Source: Viridibacterium sediminicola (lineage in GTDB: Bacteria; Pseudomonadota; Gammaproteobacteria; Burkholderiales; Rhodocyclaceae). Taken from it: a stretch of 64,000 nt of DNA. Below, in pieces: positions 30,227 through 38,956 of the stretch. The DNA is taken from NCBI RefSeq assembly GCF_039631295.1, contig NZ_JBDIVE010000001.1, forward strand, positions 372,001 to 436,000, written 5' to 3'. The notes under the pieces are model-generated. The model did no database searches, had not been told where the DNA came from, and saw nothing but the letters and a program-made list of their open reading frames with translations. Positions within the stretch are counted from its first letter, which is position 1; each line of letters starts with the position of its first letter. The position numbers and the translations under genes are program-made.

Positions 30227-32572
30227 TTAGCTGCAGCTGAACGTGAAGCTGTTGATGAACACCGAGGTACTCGACTCGGTACGCAGCATGATGAAGGAGC
30301 CGGTGCTACCGCTCCAGGCTGCGTCGTTGAGCGTCCAGTTGATATTCGTGGTGCCCGCAACGATGTTCGTCGCCGGAGCGGCAAAAACGCGAGAGCCTGA
30401 ACCATGCGGCGAAGCGCTTGAGCTGGTCGTGTTGTTGTCGACATAGACCTGGAAGTTGCCAGTCCCGGTCCCAGCCGCCGAAGCATTGATGACCAGGGAG
30501 CAAGACTTGCCGATCACGTTGAAGATGCCGCCCGGTGTGGAGCTCGCCGTGGTGGCATTGGTGCTCGTATCCGAGGCCAGCGCACCGATCACCAAGCGTC
30601 CGCCGGTCAGCGTGAGCACCCCGCTGCTGACCGTCGCCGTGCCGCTGACCTTGATGTAGGCCGGCTTGCTGGCATCGCTCGGCAAGCTCGCGTAGCTGGT
30701 GGTGAACAAGGTCGCATCGGTCGCGCTGTCGAAGGTCTCGGACCAGCTGGTGCTCAGCGTGCTGCCGCTGGAGGCGCTCGAAGATGTGCTGCTACTCGTG
30801 CTGCTGCTCGCACTTGAAGTGCTGCTGGCCGCACTGCTCGCGGCGCTGCTACTCACGCTGCTGGCGACGCTGGAACTGCTGCTCGACGAAGTGCTGTTGT
30901 ACACCGAGTCGCGGTTCGTGCCAGCCGTATTGAACAGGCCGATCTTGCCCGGCCCGCTATTGGCGCGGATGGTGGCATAGGCAACATCGGCGGACACCGC
31001 CGTATAGCTGTAGGGCGGCAGCCAGGCGTCGGCAGTGGCCGGCGCGGCCAGGGTCTCGCTGGCGCAGCTCAGATCGATGCTGATCGGCCCCGTGAAGACC
31101 GTCGCCCAGGCTTTGCCGTTGTCATCCTTGTCGCTGATGAACAGATGCGTGCCAAGGCTGCGGTAGCCCAGCGCACTCTTGGTGGTGCCACCCGACACCA
31201 GCTTGCCGCAGACTTCTTTGGGCTTGAGGCCGGTAAAGCTGTAGTAGTTGCTCTCCAGAATCACATTGGACATGTAGCGCACATCGGTGCCGCTCTCGTA
31301 TTTGAGGTCGGCATTGCTGGTCGTCGTGCTGCCTTCAATGTAATTGTTGAACAAGTGCGCCTGACCGAAGCGGATCAGCGGCAGACGCGAACTGGTCCCT
31401 GCCCACCACATGCCGGTGAAAGTGGTGTGCAGGCGCCCCTGGTCACTCCAGGCACGGCCCGAGTCACCGTTGCCAACCAGCGTCGTCTTGTGGTGCTTCT
31501 CGATATAGCTATTGGACAGGGTCACGTAGTCCGAGCCGCGCACGATGTCGATGGCGCCATCATGACGGGTATCGCTGGCCAGCGAATCCGGCGTGTCGCC
31601 ATCGCTGATCGAGATGTGATCGACCCACAGGTTCTGCGTGCGCGAGATGGTCACGCCATCAGCATAGGCATTGGCCGAATCCTCGGGATTGACGTCCCAG
31701 GGCGTGTCGATGCGCAGATTGCGGATGATCACGTTGCGCGTCCAGGTCGGGTACTGGTCACCGTCCTTGCCGGCCTTGATCCAGTTCTCGAAATCCACCT
31801 GCGGATCGCTGCCGCCATTGGTCAGCTCGCCACCGATCAGTATCGTGGTGCCGGTAATGCGCGCCGGGTTGCCACTGGCATCGTTGATGCCGACCAGGGT
31901 GGTGTTCGACGGAATGCTGATCGAGCCGCCCATCTTCTGGTCGAGGTAGCTCGTGTATTCCTCGAAGATGGTGTTGTTGTTGCGCCAGCGCATGTCGATG
32001 TGGCCGACGACGCGGATGATCTTCGGTGCGAGCCCGGCCGCGTTGATCGCCGCCACCAGCTGCTGACCGTTATAAACGGTGTAGATATGGTCGCGCGTAG
32101 CGTTGCGTCCGCCGGTTACGACGACCTTGCCATGCGTGATCGTGCTCGCCGTGCCGCTGGTGCGCGTATAGCTGTGCCAGCCGGTATCCGGCGCAACATC
32201 GCATTCGAGGGCACTGAGCGCGCCGCCGGTGGGATCGCTGGTGGCAAATTGCCAGGTCGGCAGCACCGGTGCCTTGAGGTAGTTCTTCGGATCATGCAGG
32301 CCGGAGACCAGCACCGGCGCGGAGTAATCGCGTATGCCGTAGAGCGCGGTCTGCAAGGGGGTTGCAGCGCCGGTGAGCGTCTGTGCGTCGGTGCCGCTCA
32401 GGCTGATCGCCGGGCAGGTGCTGCTTGCCACAGTCAAACTTGATGAAGCGCTGGAGGCCGAACTGCTTGCCACCGCACTGCTGCTGTCAGTACTCCCGCT
32501 ATTGCCACCACAGGCCACCAGAATACCGGTGGCCAGCGCGACGGCCGCCATCCCTGCGTAACGCACGTGCAT
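30227..32572 (-). CDS. pectate lyase (PL1 family) lipoprotein with poly-serine linkers and C-terminal domain
   Basis: A 781-residue secreted lipoprotein. Signal peptide with lipobox LVAC (Cys about residue 21), a Ser-rich stretch (about residues 27-50), the PL1 catalytic beta-helix (about residues 150-550), a second Ser/Ala-rich linker (about residues 561-609, runs of S broken by V, A and T) and a beta-rich C-terminal domain of about 170 residues that looks like a carbohydrate-binding module. PL1 signatures are visible: NLWVDHISISDG and SSRLPLIRFGQAHLFNNYI (R-x-P-x-x-R-x-G-x-x-H-x-x-N, the catalytic-arginine region). It would cleave polygalacturonate in plant cell walls by beta-elimination. 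A GAGGAG ribosome site precedes the ATG. Poly-Ser linkers recall Cellvibrio/Saccharophagus enzymes. Confidence 0.88.
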   Translation of the reverse strand: MHVRYAGMAAVALATGILVACGGNSGSTDSSSAVASSSASSASSSLTVASSTCPAISLSGTDAQTLTGAATPLQTALYGIRDYSAPVLVSGLHDPKNYLKAPVLPTWQFATSDPTGGALSALECDVAPDTGWHSYTRTSGTASTITHGKVVVTGGRNATRDHIYTVYNGQQLVAAINAAGLAPKIIRVVGHIDMRWRNNNTIFEEYTSYLDQKMGGSISIPSNTTLVGINDASGNPARITGTTILIGGELTNGGSDPQVDFENWIKAGKDGDQYPTWTRNVIIRNLRIDTPWDVNPEDSANAYADGVTISRTQNLWVDHISISDGDTPDSLASDTRHDGAIDIVRGSDYVTLSNSYIEKHHKTTLVGNGDSGRAWSDQGRLHTTFTGMWWAGTSSRLPLIRFGQAHLFNNYIEGSTTTSNADLKYESGTDVRYMSNVILESNYYSFTGLKPKEVCGKLVSGGTTKSALGYRSLGTHLFISDKDDNGKAWATVFTGPISIDLSCASETLAAPATADAWLPPYSYTAVSADVAYATIRANSGPGKIGLFNTAGTNRDSVYNSTSSSSSSSVASSVSSSAASSAASSTSSASSSTSSSTSSSASSGSTLSTSWSETFDSATDATLFTTSYASLPSDASKPAYIKVSGTATVSSGVLTLTGGRLVIGALASDTSTNATTASSTPGGIFNVIGKSCSLVINASAAGTGTGNFQVYVDNNTTSSSASPHGSGSRVFAAPATNIVAGTTNINWTLNDAAWSGSTGSFIMLRTESSTSVFINSFTFSCS

Positions 32573-32735
32573 CGTTGTGTCTCCTCGCCGATTCGTCAGC
32601 TGCTTGGTGCAGCTACGTATTCACCCTGCCGGTGGCGGGCTTTGTTTTGTCCGGCAACTATATAGACTTTTCAATACGCCGTACGCATGCGCGTCAAATG
32701 TTTTATGTGCCGCAGCGCAGCAGATCGGGGGAGGT

Positions 32736-33770
32736 TCAGACGCGCGCCAACAGTACCGGCTCGCGCTCCAGCGTGACACCGAATTTGCTGTGCACGGCTT
32801 CGATCACCAGGCGCTGCAGGCGCAGCACATCATCCCCCGTGGCACCGCCATGGTTGACCAGCACCAAGGCCTGGCGTTCGTACATGCCGACCGGCCCGAG
32901 GCGCTGACCTTTCCAGCCGGCCTGCTCGATCAGCCAACCGGCCGCCAGCTTGACACTGCCGTCCTGCTGCGGGTGATGTGGCAGCTGCGGCCATTGCGCC
33001 AGCAAGCGCTGGAACTGCTCGGCGCTGACCACCGGATTCTTGAAGAAGCTACCAGCATTGGGCAGCAGCGCCGGATCGGGCAGCTTGCGCGTGCGGATCG
33101 CCGTCACCACGCGCTCAATATCCTGTGCGCTGGGTGAGTCGATCTGCTGCAAGGCCAGCTCGCGCGCCACATCGGCATAGCCGGTCACTGGCTGCCAGGC
33201 CTTGGGCAGGCGGAAGCTGACCGAGGTGATGACGAAGCGGCCACTGGCCTCGGGCTGCTTGAACAAGCTGTCACGATAGGCGAACTGGCAGCTGGCTTTG
33301 TCGAAACTCAGCACATGACCGCTTTTCAGATCGACCGCTTCGAGCGAGAAGAAACGATCCGCCACCTCGACACCATAAGCGCCGATGTTCTGGATCGGCG
33401 CGGCGCCGACGGTACCGGGAATCAGCGACAGGTTCTCCAGCCCGCCCCAGCCTTGCGCCACGGTCCAGCTGACGAAGTCCTGCCAGCGCTCGCCAGCCCC
33501 GGCGCGCACGATCCAGGCGTCATCGAGCTCGTCGACGAGAACTCGCCCCGGTACGCGAACATGTAGCACAAAGGCATCCAGATCGCCTTGCAGCACCACA
33601 TTGCTGCCCCCGCCGAGCACCACCACGCGCTGCCCGGCCAGATCACCGCGCTGAACCAGCTTGATCAGCTGCTCGGCCGAATGGATTTCGGCATAGCGCG
33701 CGGCGCGTGCGGGCAGGCGCAGGGTGTTGAGATCGGTCAGCGGCGTATTTTCGAAAATCGGCAGATACAT
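32736..33770 (-). CDS. murB: UDP-N-acetylenolpyruvoylglucosamine reductase
   Basis: A 344-residue type I MurB that reduces enolpyruvyl-UDP-GlcNAc to UDP-MurNAc with FAD and NADPH for peptidoglycan synthesis. Visible features: NTLRLPARAARYAEI near the start, the FAD loop VVLGGGSNVVL, LIPGTVGAAPIQNIGAYGVE, the catalytic serine in NAGSFFKNP and the glutamate in LEREPVLL. The start at 33770 (MYLPIFENTPL) lies 2 bases after the stop of the NDUFA9-like gene, so they are likely co-translated; longer frames upstream overlap that gene and are not credible. Confidence 0.92.
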   Translation of the reverse strand: MYLPIFENTPLTDLNTLRLPARAARYAEIHSAEQLIKLVQRGDLAGQRVVVLGGGSNVVLQGDLDAFVLHVRVPGRVLVDELDDAWIVRAGAGERWQDFVSWTVAQGWGGLENLSLIPGTVGAAPIQNIGAYGVEVADRFFSLEAVDLKSGHVLSFDKASCQFAYRDSLFKQPEASGRFVITSVSFRLPKAWQPVTGYADVARELALQQIDSPSAQDIERVVTAIRTRKLPDPALLPNAGSFFKNPVVSAEQFQRLLAQWPQLPHHPQQDGSVKLAAGWLIEQAGWKGQRLGPVGMYERQALVLVNHGGATGDDVLRLQRLVIEAVHSKFGVTLEREPVLLARV

Positions 33771-33772
33771 GG

Positions 33773-34735
33773 TCAGTTGCGGCGCGCCCCCTGGCGCAAG
33801 CGGTTGAAACGGCCGCGCACCGCCGTCGGCGCGCCGAGCCACTGCGGCGCCACCTGCTCCAGCACGGTGGGCTGCAGGCCAAAGGGCAGCGCAGCGCCGC
33901 TGGCGAAGTTATCACGACGCATCGAGAGCACATTGTCGCGGCTCATCAGGGGGCCGGGCAGGCACTCCAGACAAGCGGCCTGCAGCATGGCCAAGGGCTC
34001 GGGCAGCGGCACCACGAGGCTGCAGCGCCCGCTCAGGCGCGCCACATAGCGCACCAGCTCAGCCAAGGTGTAACGGCGCGGACCGGCGAGCTCCAGCACC
34101 TCGCCAATGCCCTCATGCTTGAACAGGGCGTGGCAGATAGCCTCGACCACATCATCGACGAACACCGGCTGGAAACCTGCCTGCGCGCCGCCAAGCGGAA
34201 ACACCGGCGCGAATGGCAGCAGGCGGGCAAACAGATTGAGGAACTGGTCGTGCGGCCCGAACACCACCGAGGGGCGGAAAATGGTCCAGTCCAGATCGAC
34301 GCCAGCGGTGCGGATCACTGCTTCGCCAGCCGCCTTGGACCGCTGGTAGGCCGAGGGCGCGCCAGCATCGGCACCGAGGGCGCTGATGTGGATCAGGCGC
34401 TTGAGTCCTGCTGCGCGCGCGGCGGCGACCAGCTGGCGCGGCAGCTCGACATGGGCGCGGGCGAAAGCCGGGCCGTAGGGATCACCGGCCGGCGAGTGCA
34501 GCACGCCGACCAGATTGACCAGCGCATCGGCGCGGGCGCACACGGCGGTCAGCTGCGCGGCGTCCAGCACATCGGCTTCGATCAATTCCACCTGGGGCAA
34601 GAGACGCAACTCGGCAGCGTGTCGCGCATGACGGGTGAGGATCAGTACCCGCACATCGAGACTCGCCAGGCGCTGCGCGAGCCGTGAGCCGATGAAACCA
34701 CTGCCACCCACCAGAACTACCGTACGCACTGTCAT
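33773..34735 (-). CDS. NAD(P)-binding protein, complex I NDUFA9-like / atypical SDR family
   Basis: A 320-residue extended-type Rossmann protein: VVLVGGSGFIGSRLAQRL cofactor motif, then LVNLVGVLHS, HISALGADAGAPSAYQRSKA with an SDR-like Tyr-x-x-x-Lys, and FRPSVVFGP. This matches the NDUFA9/complex I 39-kDa-like atypical SDR group common in proteobacteria, whose bacterial role is uncertain (quinone-linked or lipid metabolism are suggestions). It is placed between a lytic transglycosylase gene and murB on the same strand. Confidence 0.82.
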   Translation of the reverse strand: MTVRTVVLVGGSGFIGSRLAQRLASLDVRVLILTRHARHAAELRLLPQVELIEADVLDAAQLTAVCARADALVNLVGVLHSPAGDPYGPAFARAHVELPRQLVAAARAAGLKRLIHISALGADAGAPSAYQRSKAAGEAVIRTAGVDLDWTIFRPSVVFGPHDQFLNLFARLLPFAPVFPLGGAQAGFQPVFVDDVVEAICHALFKHEGIGEVLELAGPRRYTLAELVRYVARLSGRCSLVVPLPEPLAMLQAACLECLPGPLMSRDNVLSMRRDNFASGAALPFGLQPTVLEQVAPQWLGAPTAVRGRFNRLRQGARRN

Positions 34736-34809
34736 GCTTGCCGCCTTGTCTGCTCAAACTTGCTGAAAACCTGCTCCGGGCGCGCCGCGAAAACGCGCTG
34801 CGCCGGCCC

Positions 34810-36780
34810 TCAAGGCAGGGGGTCGCCCGCCGGCTCGCCGGTGCTGGCCGGGATGCTGCCCATGAAGCGCGTCAGCGACATCGGGCGGCCATCCAGCAAT
34901 ACAGCATAGGCAATCGTATTGGCCAGCACCTTCTTGACGTAATCACGGGTCTCGGTGATCGGAATCGTTTCGGCATAGATCGCCGCTTCCAGCGGCCGCG
35001 TGTCACGCCAGCGGCGCGCACGCCCCGGCCCCGCATTGTAGGCCGCGGTAGCCATCACCGGCGAATTGGAAAGACTATCGAGCACGTTGCGCAGATAGGC
35101 CGCACCCAGCTGCACGTTCAAGCCGGTCTCGGCCAGATCGCGCTGGGCATAGTCGCTCACGCCGATCTGCCGCGCCACCATGCGTCCGGTCGCCGGCATG
35201 ATCTGCATCAGGCCTTGCGCGCCAACCGAGGAGCGTGCGGTAATCACGAAGCGACTCTCTTGCCGCGTCAAACCATACAGCCAGTGCAGATCGAGCTGGC
35301 GCACGCGCGCCTCGCGTGCAAACACATCGTAGTAAGGTGCCAGGTAACGCAGGCTGTAATCGTGCTGGCTGCGCGTGCGGTCTGCGGCGGCGATGGCGCG
35401 GTCGTAGTAACCGAGGCGGCGCGCAAACTCGGCGCAGGCCAGCAGCCAGCGGTCATCGCCATTGCGCAGCGCCCAGGCCCATTCGCGCTGGCCCTCGGTG
35501 CGCATGTTCAAGCGCAACAGCGCAGCCGCACGTTGCACGTCACCAGTCGCTTCGACACGCTGCATCTCCTGCACACTGGGTGGCTGTGCCGGCTGCGGCC
35601 ACAGTAAACTGCGCCCCAGCGCTTCGGCGGCCAGGATGCCGTAGAAATTCGGCTGGCCAGCGTGGCGCTCGTAGAGTGCCTGCGCTTCGGCCGTACGCCC
35701 CTGTACCTGCAGCGCGCGAGCGCGCCAGTAAGTCCATTCGGGCAGCCCTCGCTGCGCCTCGCCCATGCGCTCGATGCTCGCCTGCACGCCGGCCCAGTCG
35801 CCAACGCGCAGCGCCGCACGGACCTGCCAGGCCGCCTGCTCATCACTCATCGGCAAGCGCGGGCTGAGCGCGCGGGCACGCGCAAACCAGTCATTGGCGT
35901 CGGGCAGCAAGGCAATCGCCGCGCCCCAGCCGATCTGCGCCAGCGCGTAGGCACGCTCGGCGGCACTGTAGCGGCTGTCGTCGAGCTGGCGCCAGCGCGC
36001 CATCGCCGTGCGCGGATCGCCACGCATGCGCGCCAGCGCGGCCAGTACCAGCTCGCGTGCGCCACGACTGCCGCCATTCTGCGCGGCGGCACTGGCCAGG
36101 TAACGATCCGGGTTCTCGAACACGCGTCCCAGGCCGATGGCGTCCGGCGCGTCATCCAGCAGGGGCAGCATCTGCCGTGCACCGGTGAGACGGTTGGCCT
36201 CGACCAGACGACGCAGTCGCCAGTCGCCGTCCTCGCGGCTGCGCCGGCCGCTTTCGAGCAGGGATTGCAGCGGCGCCATGCAGCTCTCGGGCGTATCCAT
36301 CAGGCTCAGCCATTGCGCATCGAGTGCCTGCAAGGCCGTTGCCGCCGTCAGATTGCCGGCGCGGATGGCGAAGCACTGCAGCTCGATATCCGGTTGCTGC
36401 AGCTTGGCGTATTCCTCATTGAAGGCGCTCCACGGACCTTCGCGGCCAATGCGCTTGAGCCAGTCGCTGCGCAGACGCTCGGCCAGATAGCTGCCGTCAT
36501 TAGCGTCGAGCCAGGCGCGCATCGCCGGCAGCTGCGTGGCATCGAGGCCGCGCGCCAAGCGCGCCGCATGCAGCCAGTAGCCGATGTAGGGCTCCAGCGG
36601 ATGCGTCGAGGGCGTCGCCAGCAGTTGTTCCAGGCGCGCCGCATCGCCGCGCGTGGCCGCATCGCGCGCAGTCAGGATGCGCCGATCCGCCAGATCGACC
36701 GGATCCACGTCGGCACGGGCCATGCCGCTGAGCGCCACGCAGGACAGCAGCAGCCAGACGCGGCACAAAGCCTTTCCCAT
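34810..36780 (-). CDS. slt: soluble lytic murein transglycosylase
   Basis: A 656-residue periplasmic enzyme. A signal peptide is at the start (VWLLLSCVALSGMARA, cleavage near residue 24). The central part is a long superhelical, TPR-like region as in Slt70. The C-terminal SLT domain shows the catalytic glutamate in TRQESRFVITARSSVGAQGL, then MQIMPATGRMV and ATAAYNAGPGRARRW. It cleaves peptidoglycan between MurNAc and GlcNAc, forming anhydromuropeptides. I chose the start at 36780 (MGKALCRVW); a GTG at 36816 would put 12 basic residues before it. It is divergent from the 5-FCL gene 71 bases away. Confidence 0.88.
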   Translation of the reverse strand: MGKALCRVWLLLSCVALSGMARADVDPVDLADRRILTARDAATRGDAARLEQLLATPSTHPLEPYIGYWLHAARLARGLDATQLPAMRAWLDANDGSYLAERLRSDWLKRIGREGPWSAFNEEYAKLQQPDIELQCFAIRAGNLTAATALQALDAQWLSLMDTPESCMAPLQSLLESGRRSREDGDWRLRRLVEANRLTGARQMLPLLDDAPDAIGLGRVFENPDRYLASAAAQNGGSRGARELVLAALARMRGDPRTAMARWRQLDDSRYSAAERAYALAQIGWGAAIALLPDANDWFARARALSPRLPMSDEQAAWQVRAALRVGDWAGVQASIERMGEAQRGLPEWTYWRARALQVQGRTAEAQALYERHAGQPNFYGILAAEALGRSLLWPQPAQPPSVQEMQRVEATGDVQRAAALLRLNMRTEGQREWAWALRNGDDRWLLACAEFARRLGYYDRAIAAADRTRSQHDYSLRYLAPYYDVFAREARVRQLDLHWLYGLTRQESRFVITARSSVGAQGLMQIMPATGRMVARQIGVSDYAQRDLAETGLNVQLGAAYLRNVLDSLSNSPVMATAAYNAGPGRARRWRDTRPLEAAIYAETIPITETRDYVKKVLANTIAYAVLLDGRPMSLTRFMGSIPASTGEPAGDPLP

Positions 36781-36851
36781 CACGTAACATCTTCCCGCCA
36801 CAACCCTCTTCCTCACGGCAAATCATCTGAAATCGCGTCGGAGCATAGCAC

Positions 36852-37427
36852 GTGCAAACTTCATATCCGGACCGCAAAGCCCTGCGCGAAGCACTGATCC
36901 GCGCGCGCGAGGCGCTGCCGCCCGCCGAGCATGCCGCACGCGAAGCCAACCTGCTTGCCCGACTGCAGGCGCTGCTGGAGACGCGCAGCGAGCGCACCCT
37001 CGGCTTCTGCTGGCCACATCGCCGTGAAGCAGATGTGCGCAGCGCCGTGCTGCACTGGCTGGCCGGCGCCAGCGAGCGCCAGGCCGCGCTGCCAGTGGTG
37101 GTCGCCCGCCAGCAGCCGCTGCAGTTCCGCGCCTGGTCGGCCGACGCGGAGATGGTCCAGGGCGACTACGACATCCCGATCCCGGCCAGCGGCCCCTGGC
37201 TGCAGCCGCAGATCCTGCTGATCCCGCTCAATGGCTTTGATGCGCGCGGCTACCGCCTCGGCTATGGCGGCGGCTATTTCGACCGCACGCTCGCCGAACT
37301 GCAGCCCGCGCCAGTGACGATTGGCTATGGCTTCGAACTTGGGCGTTTGACACGTATCGATGAAAACGAGTTCGATCAGCCGCTCGACTGGATTGTCACT
37401 GAACAGGCATGCATGCGCATAGCCTGA
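36852..37427 (+). CDS. fau: 5-formyltetrahydrofolate cyclo-ligase
   Basis: A 191-residue enzyme converting 5-formyl-THF and ATP to 5,10-methenyl-THF. Motifs typical of the family are PDRKALREALIRAREALPPA at the N-terminus, TLGFCWPHRREADVRSA, and the ATP/folate region ILLIPLNGFDARGYRLGYGG, then GYFDRTLAEL. In many gammaproteobacteria 6S RNA precedes this gene; here only 71 bases separate it from the transglycosylase start, too short for that RNA. Confidence 0.92.
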   Translation: MQTSYPDRKALREALIRAREALPPAEHAAREANLLARLQALLETRSERTLGFCWPHRREADVRSAVLHWLAGASERQAALPVVVARQQPLQFRAWSADAEMVQGDYDIPIPASGPWLQPQILLIPLNGFDARGYRLGYGGGYFDRTLAELQPAPVTIGYGFELGRLTRIDENEFDQPLDWIVTEQACMRIA

Positions 37428-37443
37428 GCCAGCGCGAATTCAG

Positions 37444-37468
37444 AAAAAAGGCCCGCACAAGGCGGGCC
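37444..37468 (-). terminator. intrinsic terminator for the porin gene
   Basis: Read on the minus strand, GGCCCGC (37468-37462) and GCGGGCC (37456-37450) form a 7-bp stem with a 5-base loop followed by six Ts (37449-37444). It lies just past the end of the porin gene. On the plus strand it lacks a T-run, so it serves the porin gene. Confidence 0.8.
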
Positions 37469-37507
37469 CAAATTACTACATGAGGGAAATCTGCGAGCGC
37501 TGCTGGC

Positions 37508-38671
37508 TCAGAACTCCTTGACGATACCGACGCGGGTCAGCGCAGCATCAGACTTGGAGATGTTGCCGATGAAGCCGGTGGCCGTACCGTCGTACTTGCC
37601 GCCGGAGATCGTGCCCTGGTTGCGCTCGAAGCTGGTCTTGCTGCGAGCGACATACACGAAGGTGTTCTTGGTCAGGAAGTACGACGCGCCCGCCATCCAG
37701 GCCTTACCGCTGTTGCGATTGGCGCCGAGGTCATTGAGGTGCGAGATTGCCAGACCCAGCTCCAGCTTGCTGTTCCAGTTGTAAGCGGCCACGAAGTTGG
37801 TGTTCTTTTCCTGGAAGGCGCCACCTTCAACCGCGTTGTAACCGCGGTAGGTATTGAACGAAGCCGCTAGCTTGAGGCCGGTCAGCGGCTTCACATTCAC
37901 AAAGGTGTGGGTCCAGATCATGCCGTTGCGGGCCGCAGCAACCGAAGTGCTCTGACGCTGGTTGTAGTCCGAACCCAGGCTGAACATGTTGCCGACTTTC
38001 AGTTCCAGACCAGCGGCACGGACATCACCCGCACTGACGCTAGAAACATTGCTGGTACCGGAAGCACGACCATCACCAATCGCGTAGGTTGTGTGGAACA
38101 GCGCGGTCACCGGGCCAACCGTGATCGGGTTGGTGAACAGCGTGGTGTTACGGCTGGTCAGCGAGGATTCACGCAGTTGCGAAACGCCGAACTTGACGAT
38201 TTCCAGATCCTTCGGAGCGATCATGTAGGGCTTTTCGGTCACGCCAAAATATTGTTGCCCACCCAAGTTACCCACGCCCCACAACGCATTGATGATCGGC
38301 GAGCGCAGAATCAGAACGCGCTTGTCCGAGGTCGTCAGACCGGTCTTGCCTTGCTCGTAGCCACCCGAGAAACGCAGATCCATATTGACTTCAGCCGACA
38401 TCCCCGAACCCAGATCTTCCTTGGCAACGAAGGTGACGCGGGAAGAGGTCGCCGAACCGTCAGTCATCGTTTCAGTGGTGCCGCCGCCGTTAGCGCCGCC
38501 AGCAGCCGAATCGGCAGCCGTGGTGCGAGCGAATTGGTAACCCACATCAACCTTACCGCCGATGGTGACGGAAGTTTGTGCGAAAGCGGCGCCAGACAGC
38601 AGGCCACCGACCAGCAGGGCCAGGCATTTGATTTGCAGCGGTGCGGAGTGCTGAAGAGAATTCTTGATCAC
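37508..38671 (-). CDS. outer-membrane general porin (betaproteobacterial type)
   Basis: A 387-residue beta-barrel porin. A signal peptide (CLALLVGGLLSGAAFAQ, cleavage about residue 31) is followed by alternating amphipathic strands, starting SVTIGGKVDVGYQFA, a pattern typical of the Neisseria/Burkholderia-type Gram-negative porin family, and ending in an aromatic residue (EF) as required for outer-membrane insertion. It forms trimeric pores for small solutes. A large internal Gly/Thr-rich loop (SAAGGANGGGTTETMTDGSA) probably faces outside. The 285 bases between it and the regulator downstream of which it starts hold its promoter; I could not assign one. Confidence 0.88.
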   Translation of the reverse strand: MIKNSLQHSAPLQIKCLALLVGGLLSGAAFAQTSVTIGGKVDVGYQFARTTAADSAAGGANGGGTTETMTDGSATSSRVTFVAKEDLGSGMSAEVNMDLRFSGGYEQGKTGLTTSDKRVLILRSPIINALWGVGNLGGQQYFGVTEKPYMIAPKDLEIVKFGVSQLRESSLTSRNTTLFTNPITVGPVTALFHTTYAIGDGRASGTSNVSSVSAGDVRAAGLELKVGNMFSLGSDYNQRQSTSVAAARNGMIWTHTFVNVKPLTGLKLAASFNTYRGYNAVEGGAFQEKNTNFVAAYNWNSKLELGLAISHLNDLGANRNSGKAWMAGASYFLTKNTFVYVARSKTSFERNQGTISGGKYDGTATGFIGNISKSDAALTRVGIVKEF

Positions 38672-38956
38672 GGGTAGTTCCTCCTATTATTAAAGGCCCC
38701 CGCCGATCACGTCCATTGACTGCTGAGTGCAATAGGACCTGAGAAAAATGTGACCGTTTGTGCGCGGGGTCAGCGCATTTGTACAAACATGGACGCCCCC
38801 CCTCAATTTCATTTTCCCCGCGCGTTGTTTGTGTTTTTTCAACACAAATGCAAAATGCATTCTCCTCAAAAACAAAATGGGGAAAGACGGAATCAAAACG
38901 CATGCTCAGCCCGCGGCACGCTCAACTTCGCACGCTGCGGCGCACAATTGTGTTCT

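Noticed and set aside
31145..32443. Plus-strand open frame of more than 400 codons opposite the pectate lyase gene
   Set aside because: The minus-strand frame has a signal peptide, lipobox and PL1 catalytic motifs; the opposite frame has no family features.
36781..36851. Possible 6S RNA before the 5-formyl-THF cyclo-ligase gene
   Set aside because: Only 71 bases separate the divergent starts, too short for 6S RNA.
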